Assembly: GCA_028693165.1 (NCBI GenBank)
Contig: JAQUVX010000001.1
Coordinates: forward strand, 186,001-250,000
Direction: 5' to 3'
Origin: Lachnospiraceae bacterium
GTDB lineage: Bacteria > Bacillota > Clostridia > Lachnospirales > Lachnospiraceae
DNA: 64,000 nucleotides
The position numbers and the translations under genes were made by a program. Below are positions 1-7,470 of the stretch, one piece after another (position 1 is the stretch's first letter; each line of letters begins with the position of its first letter). Under the pieces are notes generated by a model. That model searched no databases. It saw nothing but the letters and a program-made list of their open reading frames with translations, and had not been told where the DNA came from.

Positions 1-411
1 CATCAGCTTTATCATCTTCGGTACAATAACCGCCGGTGACACCGCGCCCACCACTGCGCCCATGATTGCCGCATCCAGTCGCGATATCCCAAGCAAAGCA
101 GGCGCCAGAAGAATCATTCCCGCAATCTCAAAACACGCAGGCACAAAGCACATCAGCACTGCCGGTCTTCCAGCCCGTTTTAAATCTGCAATATCCAAAG
201 ATAGCCCCGCGCGAATCAAAATAATAATCAGCGCAATCCGTCTTAACTCCGCTGAAATGTTCAGAACCGACGAATCAATCAGATTCAGTAAATGCGGCCC
301 CAGAATCACCCCTGTCAGAATCATCCCGAATAAGCCCGGAACCTTCATTTTTTTGCACACCCACGCAAACATCATTCCAAATAACATCATAAAAGCAATA
401 CTGATCAGCAT
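1..411 (-). CDS. Cation:proton antiporter, CPA family (N-terminal part, runs off the left edge)
   Basis: The frame is open from an ATG at 411 to the left edge of the window (137 codons, no stop reached), so the 3' end is missing. The start is fixed by GGAGG nine bases upstream. The visible part is very hydrophobic, with about four membrane segments. It carries the VPGLFGMILTGVILGP and GAVVGAVSPAVI-type stretches of the sodium/hydrogen exchanger fold (PF00999), so the protein should exchange a monovalent cation for protons across the cytoplasmic membrane. It lies downstream of garR on the same strand but behind a hairpin at 438-481. The family is fairly sure; the ion specificity cannot be read from this fragment. 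Confidence 0.75.
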   Translation of the reverse strand, partial: MLISIAFMMLFGMMFAWVCKKMKVPGLFGMILTGVILGPHLLNLIDSSVLNISAELRRIALIIILIRAGLSLDIADLKRAGRPAVLMCFVPACFEIAGMILLAPALLGISRLDAAIMGAVVGAVSPAVIVPKMIKLM

Positions 412-437
412 ATCCTGTTCCTCCTTCAGACGCAGAA

Positions 438-481
438 AAGCTGATGGTTTCTGCGTGAAATTATGCAGAAGTCATCAGCTT
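438..481 (-). terminator. Intrinsic terminator downstream of garR
   Basis: AAGCTGATG...CATCAGCTT and TTCTGC...GCAGAA form a stem of about 15 pairs with one internal mismatch and a 10-nt loop. On the minus strand it is followed by a short T run (CTTTTC). It separates garR from the antiporter gene. Confidence 0.6.
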
Positions 482-561
482 ATGATAAGCAGTTTAAGAT
501 TTTCATCTAAGGGAGAACCTCATTCCCGTTGCGTTCTATTATACCGGATTGGGGAGAAATT

Positions 562-1452
562 TCAAGTGTTTTTCACAACACTTGCGCCGGAAAGCTTCTC
601 ATAAAATTTCACGATAGAAGCATGATCCTCTTTCTCGCAGCCCTCTGCTCTCAAAAACTGCATGGTTTCCATCAGCTGCGCTGTCAAAGGTGCCGGAGCG
701 CTGATCGCATGTGCTGCATTCAATGCGTTGGTCAGATCCTTGATGTGCAGCTCGACGCGGAAACCAGGCTTATAATTGCCGTCCAGCATCATCGGGGCCT
801 TTGCATCCATAACCGTAGAGCCAGCCAGACCGCCACGAATTGCCTGATAAACCAGCTCCGGATCTGTACCTGCCTTTTTCGCAAAGGTCAACGCCTCCGA
901 CACGGCGGCGATATTGATTGCAACCACCATCTGGTTTGCCAGCTTTGCCACATTGCCGGAGCCAAGTTCCCCCACGTATACCACGGAACCGGCCATCACC
1001 ATCAGCATCTCATAATATTTGTCAAATAATTCTTTCTTACCGCCGCACATGACCGACAGAGTTCCATCGATGGCCTTTGGCTCTCCACCGGATACCGGGC
1101 AATCCATCATATCCATATTCTTCTTTGCCAGTTCCGCGCCGATCGCCTTCGATTCGGTTGGATCGATGGAGCTCATATCGATCACGCAGGTTCCTTCCTT
1201 CGCCCCTTCCACAACGCCGTCTTCGCCGAGAACCGCAGCTCTCACATGCGGAGAGTTCGGAAGCATGGTTATGATCGTATCGCATTCCTGCGCTATTTCC
1301 CTGCCGCTGTTTGCAGCCTTCGCGCCTGCTGCCACAAGCTCTGCTATCGTGTCCTCATGATGGTCAAATACCACCAGCTCATACCCTGCTTTTAACAGAT
1401 TCAAAGACATTGGCCTGCCCATAATTCCCAATCCGATAAATCCTATTTTCAT
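562..1452 (-). CDS. garR: 2-hydroxy-3-oxopropionate (tartronate semialdehyde) reductase
   Basis: A 296-residue beta-hydroxyacid dehydrogenase that should reduce tartronate semialdehyde to D-glycerate with NAD(P)H in glycolate, glyoxylate or sugar-acid breakdown. The N-terminus has the Rossmann motif GFIGLGIMGRPMS. Further on are the substrate-binding DCPVSGGEPKA stretch and the catalytic-lysine region GSGNVAKLANQM, in the order and length (about 295 residues) of GarR/GlxR. The frame stays open 27 codons further upstream, but ATG 1452 gives the family N-terminus and has AAAGGTGG in front. No glycerate kinase or glyoxylate carboligase is next to it, so a 3-hydroxyisobutyrate-type substrate remains possible. 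A promoter is visible at 1496-1524. Confidence 0.85.
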   Translation of the reverse strand: MKIGFIGLGIMGRPMSLNLLKAGYELVVFDHHEDTIAELVAAGAKAANSGREIAQECDTIITMLPNSPHVRAAVLGEDGVVEGAKEGTCVIDMSSIDPTESKAIGAELAKKNMDMMDCPVSGGEPKAIDGTLSVMCGGKKELFDKYYEMLMVMAGSVVYVGELGSGNVAKLANQMVVAINIAAVSEALTFAKKAGTDPELVYQAIRGGLAGSTVMDAKAPMMLDGNYKPGFRVELHIKDLTNALNAAHAISAPAPLTAQLMETMQFLRAEGCEKEDHASIVKFYEKLSGASVVKNT

Positions 1453-1495
1453 AATGATTTCCACCTTTCTGGAAAGAAATTTTGTGTTTATCTGT

Positions 1496-1524
1496 ATTAT
1501 AGAAAATCCCAGCATTTCTTGCAA
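1496..1524 (-). promoter_or_regulatory. Sigma-A type promoter for garR
   Basis: On the minus strand TTGCAA, a 17-nt spacer and TATAAT. The -10 box lies about 45 nt upstream of the garR start codon. Confidence 0.55.
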
Positions 1525-1699
1525 TAGGCGCATGTACCAAATATCAGTTCAATATCTGTATTTTAAAACGATGACAAAATCTCCTGTCGCGGGCTCCTTC
1601 TGTATAGGGACAAGCTTTTGCAGTATCGTATCCTTTCGGTACTTGCGTTTGCATGCAGATCCGTATAGCACATATACTATACACACCACAAAAAATCTA

Positions 1700-1728
1700 T
1701 TGACTCTTTGTAGTCTTTAGAGTATACT
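1700..1728 (+). promoter_or_regulatory. Near-consensus promoter for the small RNA and abiF-like gene
   Basis: TTGACT (1700-1705), a spacer of exactly 17 nt and TATACT (1723-1728). Transcription should begin near 1735, directly in front of the two hairpins and about 95 nt before the Abi_2 start codon. Confidence 0.75.
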
Positions 1729-1734
1729 ATTTGC

Positions 1735-1799
1735 AGTGGTTGTGCTACGTTGCTTGTGAGGCGCGTAGCCCAGTGGAGTCCGTGCGCGGGCTCCTTTTT
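1735..1799 (+). ncRNA. Two-hairpin small RNA upstream of the AbiF-like protein (candidate abiF RNA)
   Basis: Hairpin 1 pairs GCTACG (1744-1749) with CGTAGC (1764-1769). Hairpin 2 pairs GGAGTCC (1775-1781) with GGGCTCC (1788-1794; one G-U pair) around a 6-nt loop and is followed at once by five T, so it looks like an intrinsic terminator. CAGTGG occurs twice, before each hairpin. A strong promoter precedes it, and the HEPN-type Abi_2 gene starts 30 nt after the T run. A conserved structured RNA ahead of Abi_2/AbiF genes is known (abiF RNA motif); I matched position and architecture, not a covariance model. It probably makes a short RNA, with read-through into the protein gene. Confidence 0.65.
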
Positions 1800-1828
1800 C
1801 AATCTAAACGAAATAGCAGGAGTTGCCA

Positions 1829-2761
1829 ATGACAAAATCATTTTTAACTTATAAAGAACAATTATGTAAATTAGTGAATGAGAAACAGCTGTCTGTTCCA
1901 AATCAGGAATATGCCATAGAGATCTTGGAGCAATTAAGCTACTATTCTCTCATCGGAGGATATAAAGATTTATTCAAACATTCATCTGGGAAATATAAAT
2001 ACGGTGTGACTTTTGATGAACTGGTGGCACTTTACTATTTTGACGAAGAGCTCCGTACACTTTTCCTAAAATACATCCTTCATGTAGAACGTCATATGAA
2101 ATCCATCATTTCTTATTACTTCTGTGAAAAATATGGATATGATCAAAATGCATACCTAAACACCTCTAACTACACGTTAACCAATAAAAATTCCATGGAT
2201 ATCAATAAACTCATATACTCTCTACAGAAAACCATTTCCCTTCCAAGTCACTATGCTTATATAACACATCATTCGAGAAAATATGGCAATGTTCCTTTGT
2301 GGGTGGCCGTGAATGCCATGACATTTGGACAAGTATCAAAATTGTATCAGTATATGACCAACGACGTTCAGTATAAAATCAGCAGAAAATTTCCGCACAT
2401 GACAGAGCGACAACTTCACCAGTTTATAACCGTAATCGCCCGTTGTCGAAATGTTTGCGCTCATGGTGAACGTCTATATTCTTTTCATATTCGTGAAACA
2501 ATTCCTGACACTATATTACATAGGAAACTTTGTATTTCTCAGAAAAACGGACAATATTCTTCCGGAAAGCAAGATCTTTTTTCCATTGTAATTGCACTTC
2601 GCTATCTCATAAGCAATTCCGAATTTCAAACATTCAAAGCCAGTCTTACTAAAAACATCAATCATGTACTTAAATGCTGTCCTCACTTAACGGAGGCACA
2701 ACTATATCGCGGAATGGGCTTTCCCATGAACTGGAAAGCAATTACAAAATTCCGAAAGTAG
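1829..2761 (+). CDS. abiF: Abi_2 (AbiD/AbiF-like) HEPN-domain protein
   Basis: A 310-residue member of the Abi_2 family of abortive-infection proteins. The N-terminus (MTKSFLTYKEQL...) and the block YSLIGGYKDLF are typical. The HEPN RNase-type motif R-x4-H is present as RNVCAH at residues 207-212, so metal-independent RNA cleavage or RNA binding is likely. ATG 1829 is chosen over an in-frame TTG at 1823 because AGGAG sits six bases before it. The gene follows the small RNA at 1735-1799 and its promoter, and is AT-richer than the sugar operons around it, which fits horizontal acquisition. By analogy with known AbiF loci the RNA would hold the protein in check or guide it. Family assignment is good; toxicity or phage defence is inference. 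Confidence 0.8.
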   Translation: MTKSFLTYKEQLCKLVNEKQLSVPNQEYAIEILEQLSYYSLIGGYKDLFKHSSGKYKYGVTFDELVALYYFDEELRTLFLKYILHVERHMKSIISYYFCEKYGYDQNAYLNTSNYTLTNKNSMDINKLIYSLQKTISLPSHYAYITHHSRKYGNVPLWVAVNAMTFGQVSKLYQYMTNDVQYKISRKFPHMTERQLHQFITVIARCRNVCAHGERLYSFHIRETIPDTILHRKLCISQKNGQYSSGKQDLFSIVIALRYLISNSEFQTFKASLTKNINHVLKCCPHLTEAQLYRGMGFPMNWKAITKFRK

Positions 2762-3040
2762 TAATGTTATAATATAAAAAGGACTTTGCCCCTCTTCCGA
2801 TACCATACCCAAAGATGTCATTTCGATTTTCTCATCGGTATAAAACAATCACAATGATTGCCGTATGTCCGCCTGATAAAGATCCAACTATAAACTCATT
2901 TTCCGCATCAGCACAAAAATTTCAGAATTCCATGCCTAAAATTGTATTGTAAATCCGTAAACAATATGGTATCCCGGCCGCATTTAGAAAGAAGTCTTTT
3001 ATTTTCATAAAGATCTACGTTTATTGTTTCGATGTTTAAA
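2762..3040. other. AT-rich intergenic stretch without a supportable gene
   Basis: Only a 45-codon open frame (2815-2952, plus strand) with no ribosome binding site and no recognisable product is present. The stretch separates the abiF-like unit from the convergent DUF6282 operon. Confidence 0.5.
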
Positions 3041-3068
3041 CGGCAGTTCAGGATATCCTGAGCTGCCG
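3041..3068 (-). terminator. Hairpin downstream of the DUF6282 gene
   Basis: CGGCAG-TTCAGG and CCTGAG-CTGCCG pair as a 12-bp stem (one wobble) around ATAT, ten bases after the stop of the minus-strand gene. The following T run is weak (TTTAAAC), so termination efficiency is uncertain. Confidence 0.5.
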
Positions 3069-3078
3069 CCGAAAAAAA

Positions 3079-3945
3079 TCACTCTGTCATTCCCAAAACT
3101 TTTTTAGGATTATCGTGTGTCATCTTATATATTTCATCATAAGTTAAACCACAATCCAGCATAGCATCCATAAACATCATCATTCCCTCGGCTGGATACT
3201 CCACTCCTGCCTGCCCGCGGTCTGTAGCCATATAACAGTTTTCGGCTCCAAGGTCCTGTATTGTTTTAGCCATGTATTCCGATGTGACATGATTTATTCC
3301 AATATCAAACCATAATTTTTCCACCATAACGCCTTGCGATACCAAAGATTTCTGAACATCTACCGGCAAGGTTGTACAAGTCCAGTCCGGATGCGTCAAA
3401 ACTGTTCGAATACCTTTTTCTCGTGCCGCCGTGCACACGGCAATGGACTCCCCAATACTGATATGTCCGGTTGCGACAGTCGCATCATATTCTTTTATGT
3501 AATCCAGACATACAAGCACTTCCGGCTTCAGCATGCCTTCCTCATCCAGAAGACGAATTCCAGGATGAGCCAAATTCTTATCTCTGCCAAAATACTCTAT
3601 CTGATTGCGAGCATGAAGCGTCGGCATCCAGATCACTTTGGCTCCCATTTGCAGATAATACTTGACTGCAATCGGATTGAGACCACCAATAGATAAATTC
3701 AGCACAGCCGAACTATATGCCTTGGCACTATACCTGCCGGATGTATTTATTATAATCGCTCTGGCCGGGGTAGGATCTAAATGATTTTTCAGCATGACCC
3801 CCGCCATTCCATACTGGTCTGCCTGCTTCAGCAACTCATCGTCATTAAGCGAGCGTTTGACAAAATCCGGTGACGTATGAGTGTGAAGATCATATGCGCC
3901 CTTCATCAGAGCAAAAACCTCTTCCGCATGTTTGGGATTGTACAT
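3079..3945 (-). CDS. DUF6282 family metal-dependent hydrolase (PHP/amidohydrolase-like)
   Basis: 288 residues. The N-terminal DLHTHTSPD motif (residues 19-27) and later His/Asp clusters (ATGHIS, LTHPDW, ATDRGQ) are the metal ligands expected of a PHP or amidohydrolase-type TIM barrel, and the whole reads as the uncharacterised DUF6282 family. The substrate is unknown. AAGGAG precedes the ATG. It is the last gene of an apparent operon with an SLC13 transporter 41 nt upstream and a serine hydrolase before that; a divergent LysR gene starts at 6402. The context suggests a cytoplasmic hydrolase acting on an imported organic acid, lactone or amide. Confidence 0.7.
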   Translation of the reverse strand: MYNPKHAEEVFALMKGAYDLHTHTSPDFVKRSLNDDELLKQADQYGMAGVMLKNHLDPTPARAIIINTSGRYSAKAYSSAVLNLSIGGLNPIAVKYYLQMGAKVIWMPTLHARNQIEYFGRDKNLAHPGIRLLDEEGMLKPEVLVCLDYIKEYDATVATGHISIGESIAVCTAAREKGIRTVLTHPDWTCTTLPVDVQKSLVSQGVMVEKLWFDIGINHVTSEYMAKTIQDLGAENCYMATDRGQAGVEYPAEGMMMFMDAMLDCGLTYDEIYKMTHDNPKKVLGMTE

Positions 3946-3986
3946 AATAGTTTCTCCTTTTCTCAGCTCACAATTATACTGTTATA

Positions 3987-5282
3987 TTAAAAAATTGGAT
4001 ACATAAAGCTAACCCAAAGAACACCGCATACACACATAATCGTACTGGGGATAATCGACTGCTTAAATACGCTCTTAAAATCATAGCCTCCAGCCTCCAT
4101 CGCTAGTGGAATTGCCGGACAGGACATCGGTGTACTATATGCAGAAGTTGCAGCAATATGAATCATAACGGCCGCTCCAATGGGATTGATTCCCATCACT
4201 TTGACCGTTGCCAAAATCACCGGCATCAATGACCACATAATTGCTCCATTGAGCATAAACTGAGTCATAAGGAAGGTCACAAGAAAAATAATAAAATAAA
4301 CTCCTATTGTATTATTAACTGATGCTGCCATATTGGCAATCATGGTACCAATCAAATCTGCAGCTCCGGTATTCGTAAGTGCCCCTCCCATAGACAAGGC
4401 ACCTGCAAATACAGCAAAATAGGGAACCGGTAATGCATCATTAATCTGTTTTCCTTTCATTACTCCTGTGACAACCATCAAAATAGCACCGATCAGAGAA
4501 ATCAGCCAAGGCTCAATGCCAATCTTGCCGGATACCAGCAAGGCTGCACAAGTTGCAAAAAATACCACATAGCCGCATTTTTCCTGAAACGGAGGCAGCT
4601 TTCTCTCTTCCTCTTCGCCACCCTTTACTTTCATTGTCACGATCATCGTAGAAGGTTCATCTGGCGCAAGATTAAATCCAACAGTAACAACATAAATCAA
4701 CATCATAATAATCCCAGGTGCACGAAGAACCATGTCATTGATAACCGTCATGGAATAGTTGTTAATACCAAATGTTTCAAAAAGAGAGTTTACCTGCATT
4801 ACAAATGCATACGCTGCCCCCATAGGAAGCCAGGACATTGTCGCCAATAATGCTACCACCAGAGGGTACATAACCTTCGAACGCTTAACACCGATCTCAT
4901 CCATTGAAGCCCCCAGAAGTGGAGCAACAATCGCAAATTCGGCGACGGCCTGACCAATAAACTGGCACAAGACCACTCCAAGAATCATATATCCAAAGAA
5001 AATCTTTCTGGCCGAACCCTTTGCCATTTTATTTACTTTTTTCGCCATGTTTTTTACGAATTGTGTTTTGGTAAAACCAGCAGAACACACAAACATACAG
5101 ACGCACAGCCATAGATTCTGATTCCCAAAATAGCTCATAGCATCTACGGTATCAATACATCCTGTCAGATAAAATGCACAAAGCGATGTAAGAGCAATCA
5201 CTCCCATCGGAAATCTATTCGATAAATATCCAATAACTGTAAGTAAACTAATAATCAAACAAATCACGATTTGTGTTGACAT
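3987..5282 (-). CDS. SLC13/DASS-type anion transporter (ArsB/CitM superfamily)
   Basis: 431 residues, almost wholly hydrophobic, with about eleven membrane segments and a charged cytoplasmic loop near residues 205-235 (MKVKGGEEEERKLPP). Two halves with re-entrant stretches (AEFAIVAPLLG; ATSAYSTPMSCPA) match the ion-transporter superfamily that includes SLC13 sodium/dicarboxylate carriers. It should import a di- or tricarboxylate-like anion with sodium or protons. The start has GAGGAGG seven bases upstream. It lies between the serine hydrolase and DUF6282 genes, so its substrate is probably processed by them. Confidence 0.75.
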   Translation of the reverse strand: MSTQIVICLIISLLTVIGYLSNRFPMGVIALTSLCAFYLTGCIDTVDAMSYFGNQNLWLCVCMFVCSAGFTKTQFVKNMAKKVNKMAKGSARKIFFGYMILGVVLCQFIGQAVAEFAIVAPLLGASMDEIGVKRSKVMYPLVVALLATMSWLPMGAAYAFVMQVNSLFETFGINNYSMTVINDMVLRAPGIIMMLIYVVTVGFNLAPDEPSTMIVTMKVKGGEEEERKLPPFQEKCGYVVFFATCAALLVSGKIGIEPWLISLIGAILMVVTGVMKGKQINDALPVPYFAVFAGALSMGGALTNTGAADLIGTMIANMAASVNNTIGVYFIIFLVTFLMTQFMLNGAIMWSLMPVILATVKVMGINPIGAAVMIHIAATSAYSTPMSCPAIPLAMEAGGYDFKSVFKQSIIPSTIMCVCGVLWVSFMYPIF

Positions 5283-5322
5283 ACTTTCTCCTCCTCAGAT
5301 TCCAATCATACAATTTTTCAGA

Positions 5323-6270
5323 CTATTTCCATTGAGACACGATCGTTTTCCAGATTGTATCCATGAGTATCTGTGTATCAAATTCATATGAATGCAGTGC
5401 AATGACAGCTTCATATTTTGGTAACACAATGGCCAACTGTCCTCCCCATCCAGACAGGTAATATGCCTCATCTCGATAAGCCCTCCAGAAAAAATAGCCA
5501 TATCCAGCAGTGATATCGCTGGTATCACAAAATTGTGCTTCCTGGCAGGTTTCGATTCTCCGCCCAGTTGCTTCCTGAATATACTCTGCGGAAACAAGCT
5601 GACACCCATTCCACTTCCCATGATTCAGACAAAGTTGTGCGATACGCGAGAACTCTTCTGTCGTCAGTTGTAGCCCGCCCGGTCCACAGGTATATCCTAA
5701 TGGATCAGTGAGCCACTGGGGATTGGCGATTTTCAATGGTTCAAACAATCTTGGTTGAAGCCAGTCAATCAGGTTTTCTCCTGTCAACTCACAAATCATA
5801 CGAGCCAAAATGTGTGGACACGCATTGTTGTATACAAATTTCTCACCTGGTTTCAACTGCAGCGACTGTGAAAATGTATAATTTACCCAGTCAAGGTTCT
5901 CCAAATCGTCACGATTTATCGATCCAGGTATCATCGAATATCCATCCATCAGCTTATGATCATGCCCGCTGCTCATCATCAGCAAATGTCGCACACGAAC
6001 CTGATTCCAATGCTCATCGTAATACTTTGGCAGGTACCGGTTCAAGATCTCAACCGGTTTCGTATCTAAGCTAAGCAGCCCCTCGTCTATAGCAATTCCC
6101 ACAGCTAGACTTACGATACTCTTGGTTGCAGAATGAATATCCGTTCTTCGATCTGTCTGCTGAAAGTGAAACTCTGCCACTGTTTTATCCTTTTGTTTTA
6201 CCAGGATATGATGCACGCCAAGCTTTTTTTGACAAACCTGTTCCGCAAAAGGTGCAATATCAATTCCCAT
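5323..6270 (-). CDS. Serine hydrolase, class C beta-lactamase fold
   Basis: 315 residues of the Beta-lactamase (PF00144) family. The nucleophile motif S-x-x-K is SATK at residues 47-50, and the second motif Y-x-N appears as YNN in FVYNNACPHIL. There is no signal peptide, so the enzyme is likely cytoplasmic: an esterase, amidase or D-peptidase-like enzyme rather than a resistance beta-lactamase. Two ATGs lie six bases apart; 6270 is preferred because AAGGAG is eight bases upstream of it but only two from 6276. First gene of the transporter operon, divergent from LysR. The substrate is unknown. Confidence 0.75.
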   Translation of the reverse strand: MGIDIAPFAEQVCQKKLGVHHILVKQKDKTVAEFHFQQTDRRTDIHSATKSIVSLAVGIAIDEGLLSLDTKPVEILNRYLPKYYDEHWNQVRVRHLLMMSSGHDHKLMDGYSMIPGSINRDDLENLDWVNYTFSQSLQLKPGEKFVYNNACPHILARMICELTGENLIDWLQPRLFEPLKIANPQWLTDPLGYTCGPGGLQLTTEEFSRIAQLCLNHGKWNGCQLVSAEYIQEATGRRIETCQEAQFCDTSDITAGYGYFFWRAYRDEAYYLSGWGGQLAIVLPKYEAVIALHSYEFDTQILMDTIWKTIVSQWK

Positions 6271-6317
6271 CCTCATGTCTCCTTTATGTTATTTCAAAAA
6301 GCACTTTTCTTAATAAG

Positions 6318-6346
6318 AATATAATATTTAATTGACCATTTGACAA
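6318..6346 (-). promoter_or_regulatory. Promoter for the serine hydrolase-SLC13-DUF6282 operon
   Basis: On the minus strand TTGTCA (6341-6346), a 17-nt spacer and TATATT (6318-6323). It overlaps the promoter of the divergent LysR gene, an arrangement usual for LysR-controlled operons. Confidence 0.45.
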
Positions 6347-6387
6347 ATGTTAATTATAATATACAAATATAGGAAAAATCCTATATT
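6332..6387 (+). promoter_or_regulatory. Promoter and palindromic site of the LysR gene
   Basis: TTGACC (6332-6337), a 17-nt spacer and TATAAT (6355-6360). Just downstream lies a perfect 8-bp inverted repeat, AATATAGG (6366-6373) and CCTATATT (6380-6387), with a 6-nt AT spacer. Its position at the expected transcription start suits autorepression by the LysR protein. Confidence 0.6.
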
Positions 6388-6401
6388 GAAGAGGACACAA
6401 T

Positions 6402-7331
6402 ATGAACAATAAAAATATTCAGTATTTTTTGACAGTTGCCAATGAACATAGTATTTCCACCGCTGCCCAAAAGCTCTATATTACCCAACCATCCTTATCC
6501 CAGGCCATCAAACGCATAGAAGATTATGTGGGTGTCCCCTTGTTTAAGCGAACAACAAATGGTCTTCAACTTACCAATACCGGTGAGCAGTTCTATTCGA
6601 CTGCCATGCAAACAGAAAAAATATGGCAGAATTTTTCCTTAAATTTATCTGCTCCTGACACTTTGAAGGAGGGCACTCTTTCTTTTGGAATTACCATGCA
6701 GCTTGGCCTGAAAGTTCTCCCTGACATTCTGATTCGTTTCCACCAAAAGTTTCCCAAAGTCAACTGCAATGTCCATGACGCAGCCCATACCCAGCTTGAG
6801 AAAGAAATGATGGATGGCAGTCTGGATCTTGCCATTACACACATTCAGCACCATCAGGAGCACCCCACCCTCTCCTATGACACTTTTTTTCGTGATCCCT
6901 TTGTGATTATTTCTTCTCCCGAAAGAGATTTTTCAGATATTCCCGGCATAATTACAACCGGTCCTCACGGCCCGGAAATTGATATTCGTGGATTAAAAGG
7001 CGAGAAATTCATTTACACAAAAAGGAATAATCAAACACGACGTATTATCGATGCCACCCTGGCACGGGGCAGTATTTTAAAACCCGAAGAATACCTGGTC
7101 AACAACCAATTTCAAACCATACAAGCCCTTGTTTCTGCCAATTTAGGCATAGGGATTATCCCACGTAGCTATCTCGTCCCTTCAATTCAAGTAAACATAT
7201 ATAACATCCCTGAGGAATACGAAGCATATTGGGACTCCTGCATTATAACTCGAAAAAATTATACGTTGAATTCTCTGGAACGCAGTTTTGTTCAGATATC
7301 AAAAGACATCTGTATTGCAAAATGTACCTGA
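6402..7331 (+). CDS. LysR-type transcriptional regulator
   Basis: 309 residues. The N-terminal winged helix-turn-helix (residues 1-60; AAQKLYITQPSLSQAIKRIE) is diagnostic of LysR proteins, followed by a periplasmic-binding-protein-like effector domain to the C-terminus. It is transcribed away from the serine hydrolase/SLC13/DUF6282 operon and is its obvious candidate regulator, with the imported anion or a derivative as effector. AGAGGA lies before the ATG. A palindrome at 6366-6387 suggests autoregulation. An intrinsic terminator follows the gene. Confidence 0.85.
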   Translation: MNNKNIQYFLTVANEHSISTAAQKLYITQPSLSQAIKRIEDYVGVPLFKRTTNGLQLTNTGEQFYSTAMQTEKIWQNFSLNLSAPDTLKEGTLSFGITMQLGLKVLPDILIRFHQKFPKVNCNVHDAAHTQLEKEMMDGSLDLAITHIQHHQEHPTLSYDTFFRDPFVIISSPERDFSDIPGIITTGPHGPEIDIRGLKGEKFIYTKRNNQTRRIIDATLARGSILKPEEYLVNNQFQTIQALVSANLGIGIIPRSYLVPSIQVNIYNIPEEYEAYWDSCIITRKNYTLNSLERSFVQISKDICIAKCT

Positions 7332-7346
7332 ATGAACTATAAAACA

Positions 7347-7377
7347 AAGAAAGGGCCCTGAAAACAGGTCCTTTCTT
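7347..7377 (+). terminator. Intrinsic terminator of the LysR gene
   Basis: AAGAAAGG...CCTTTCTT with further CCTG/CAGG pairing around an AAAA loop (one bulge), 15 nt after the stop codon. It can act in both directions because the next gene is convergent. Confidence 0.7.
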
Positions 7378-7470
7378 CCATGTATGAAATTCTTGTTTTA
7401 TTTAGAGCTTCCCATCCTGATTTACCCCGGTGTTCTCCTAAGCACGCGCCTCAAATCCCCCCGCACACCA

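Noticed and set aside
2815-2952. 45-codon open frame after the abiF-like gene
   Set aside because: No ribosome site, no promoter and no recognisable product; kept only as intergenic content.
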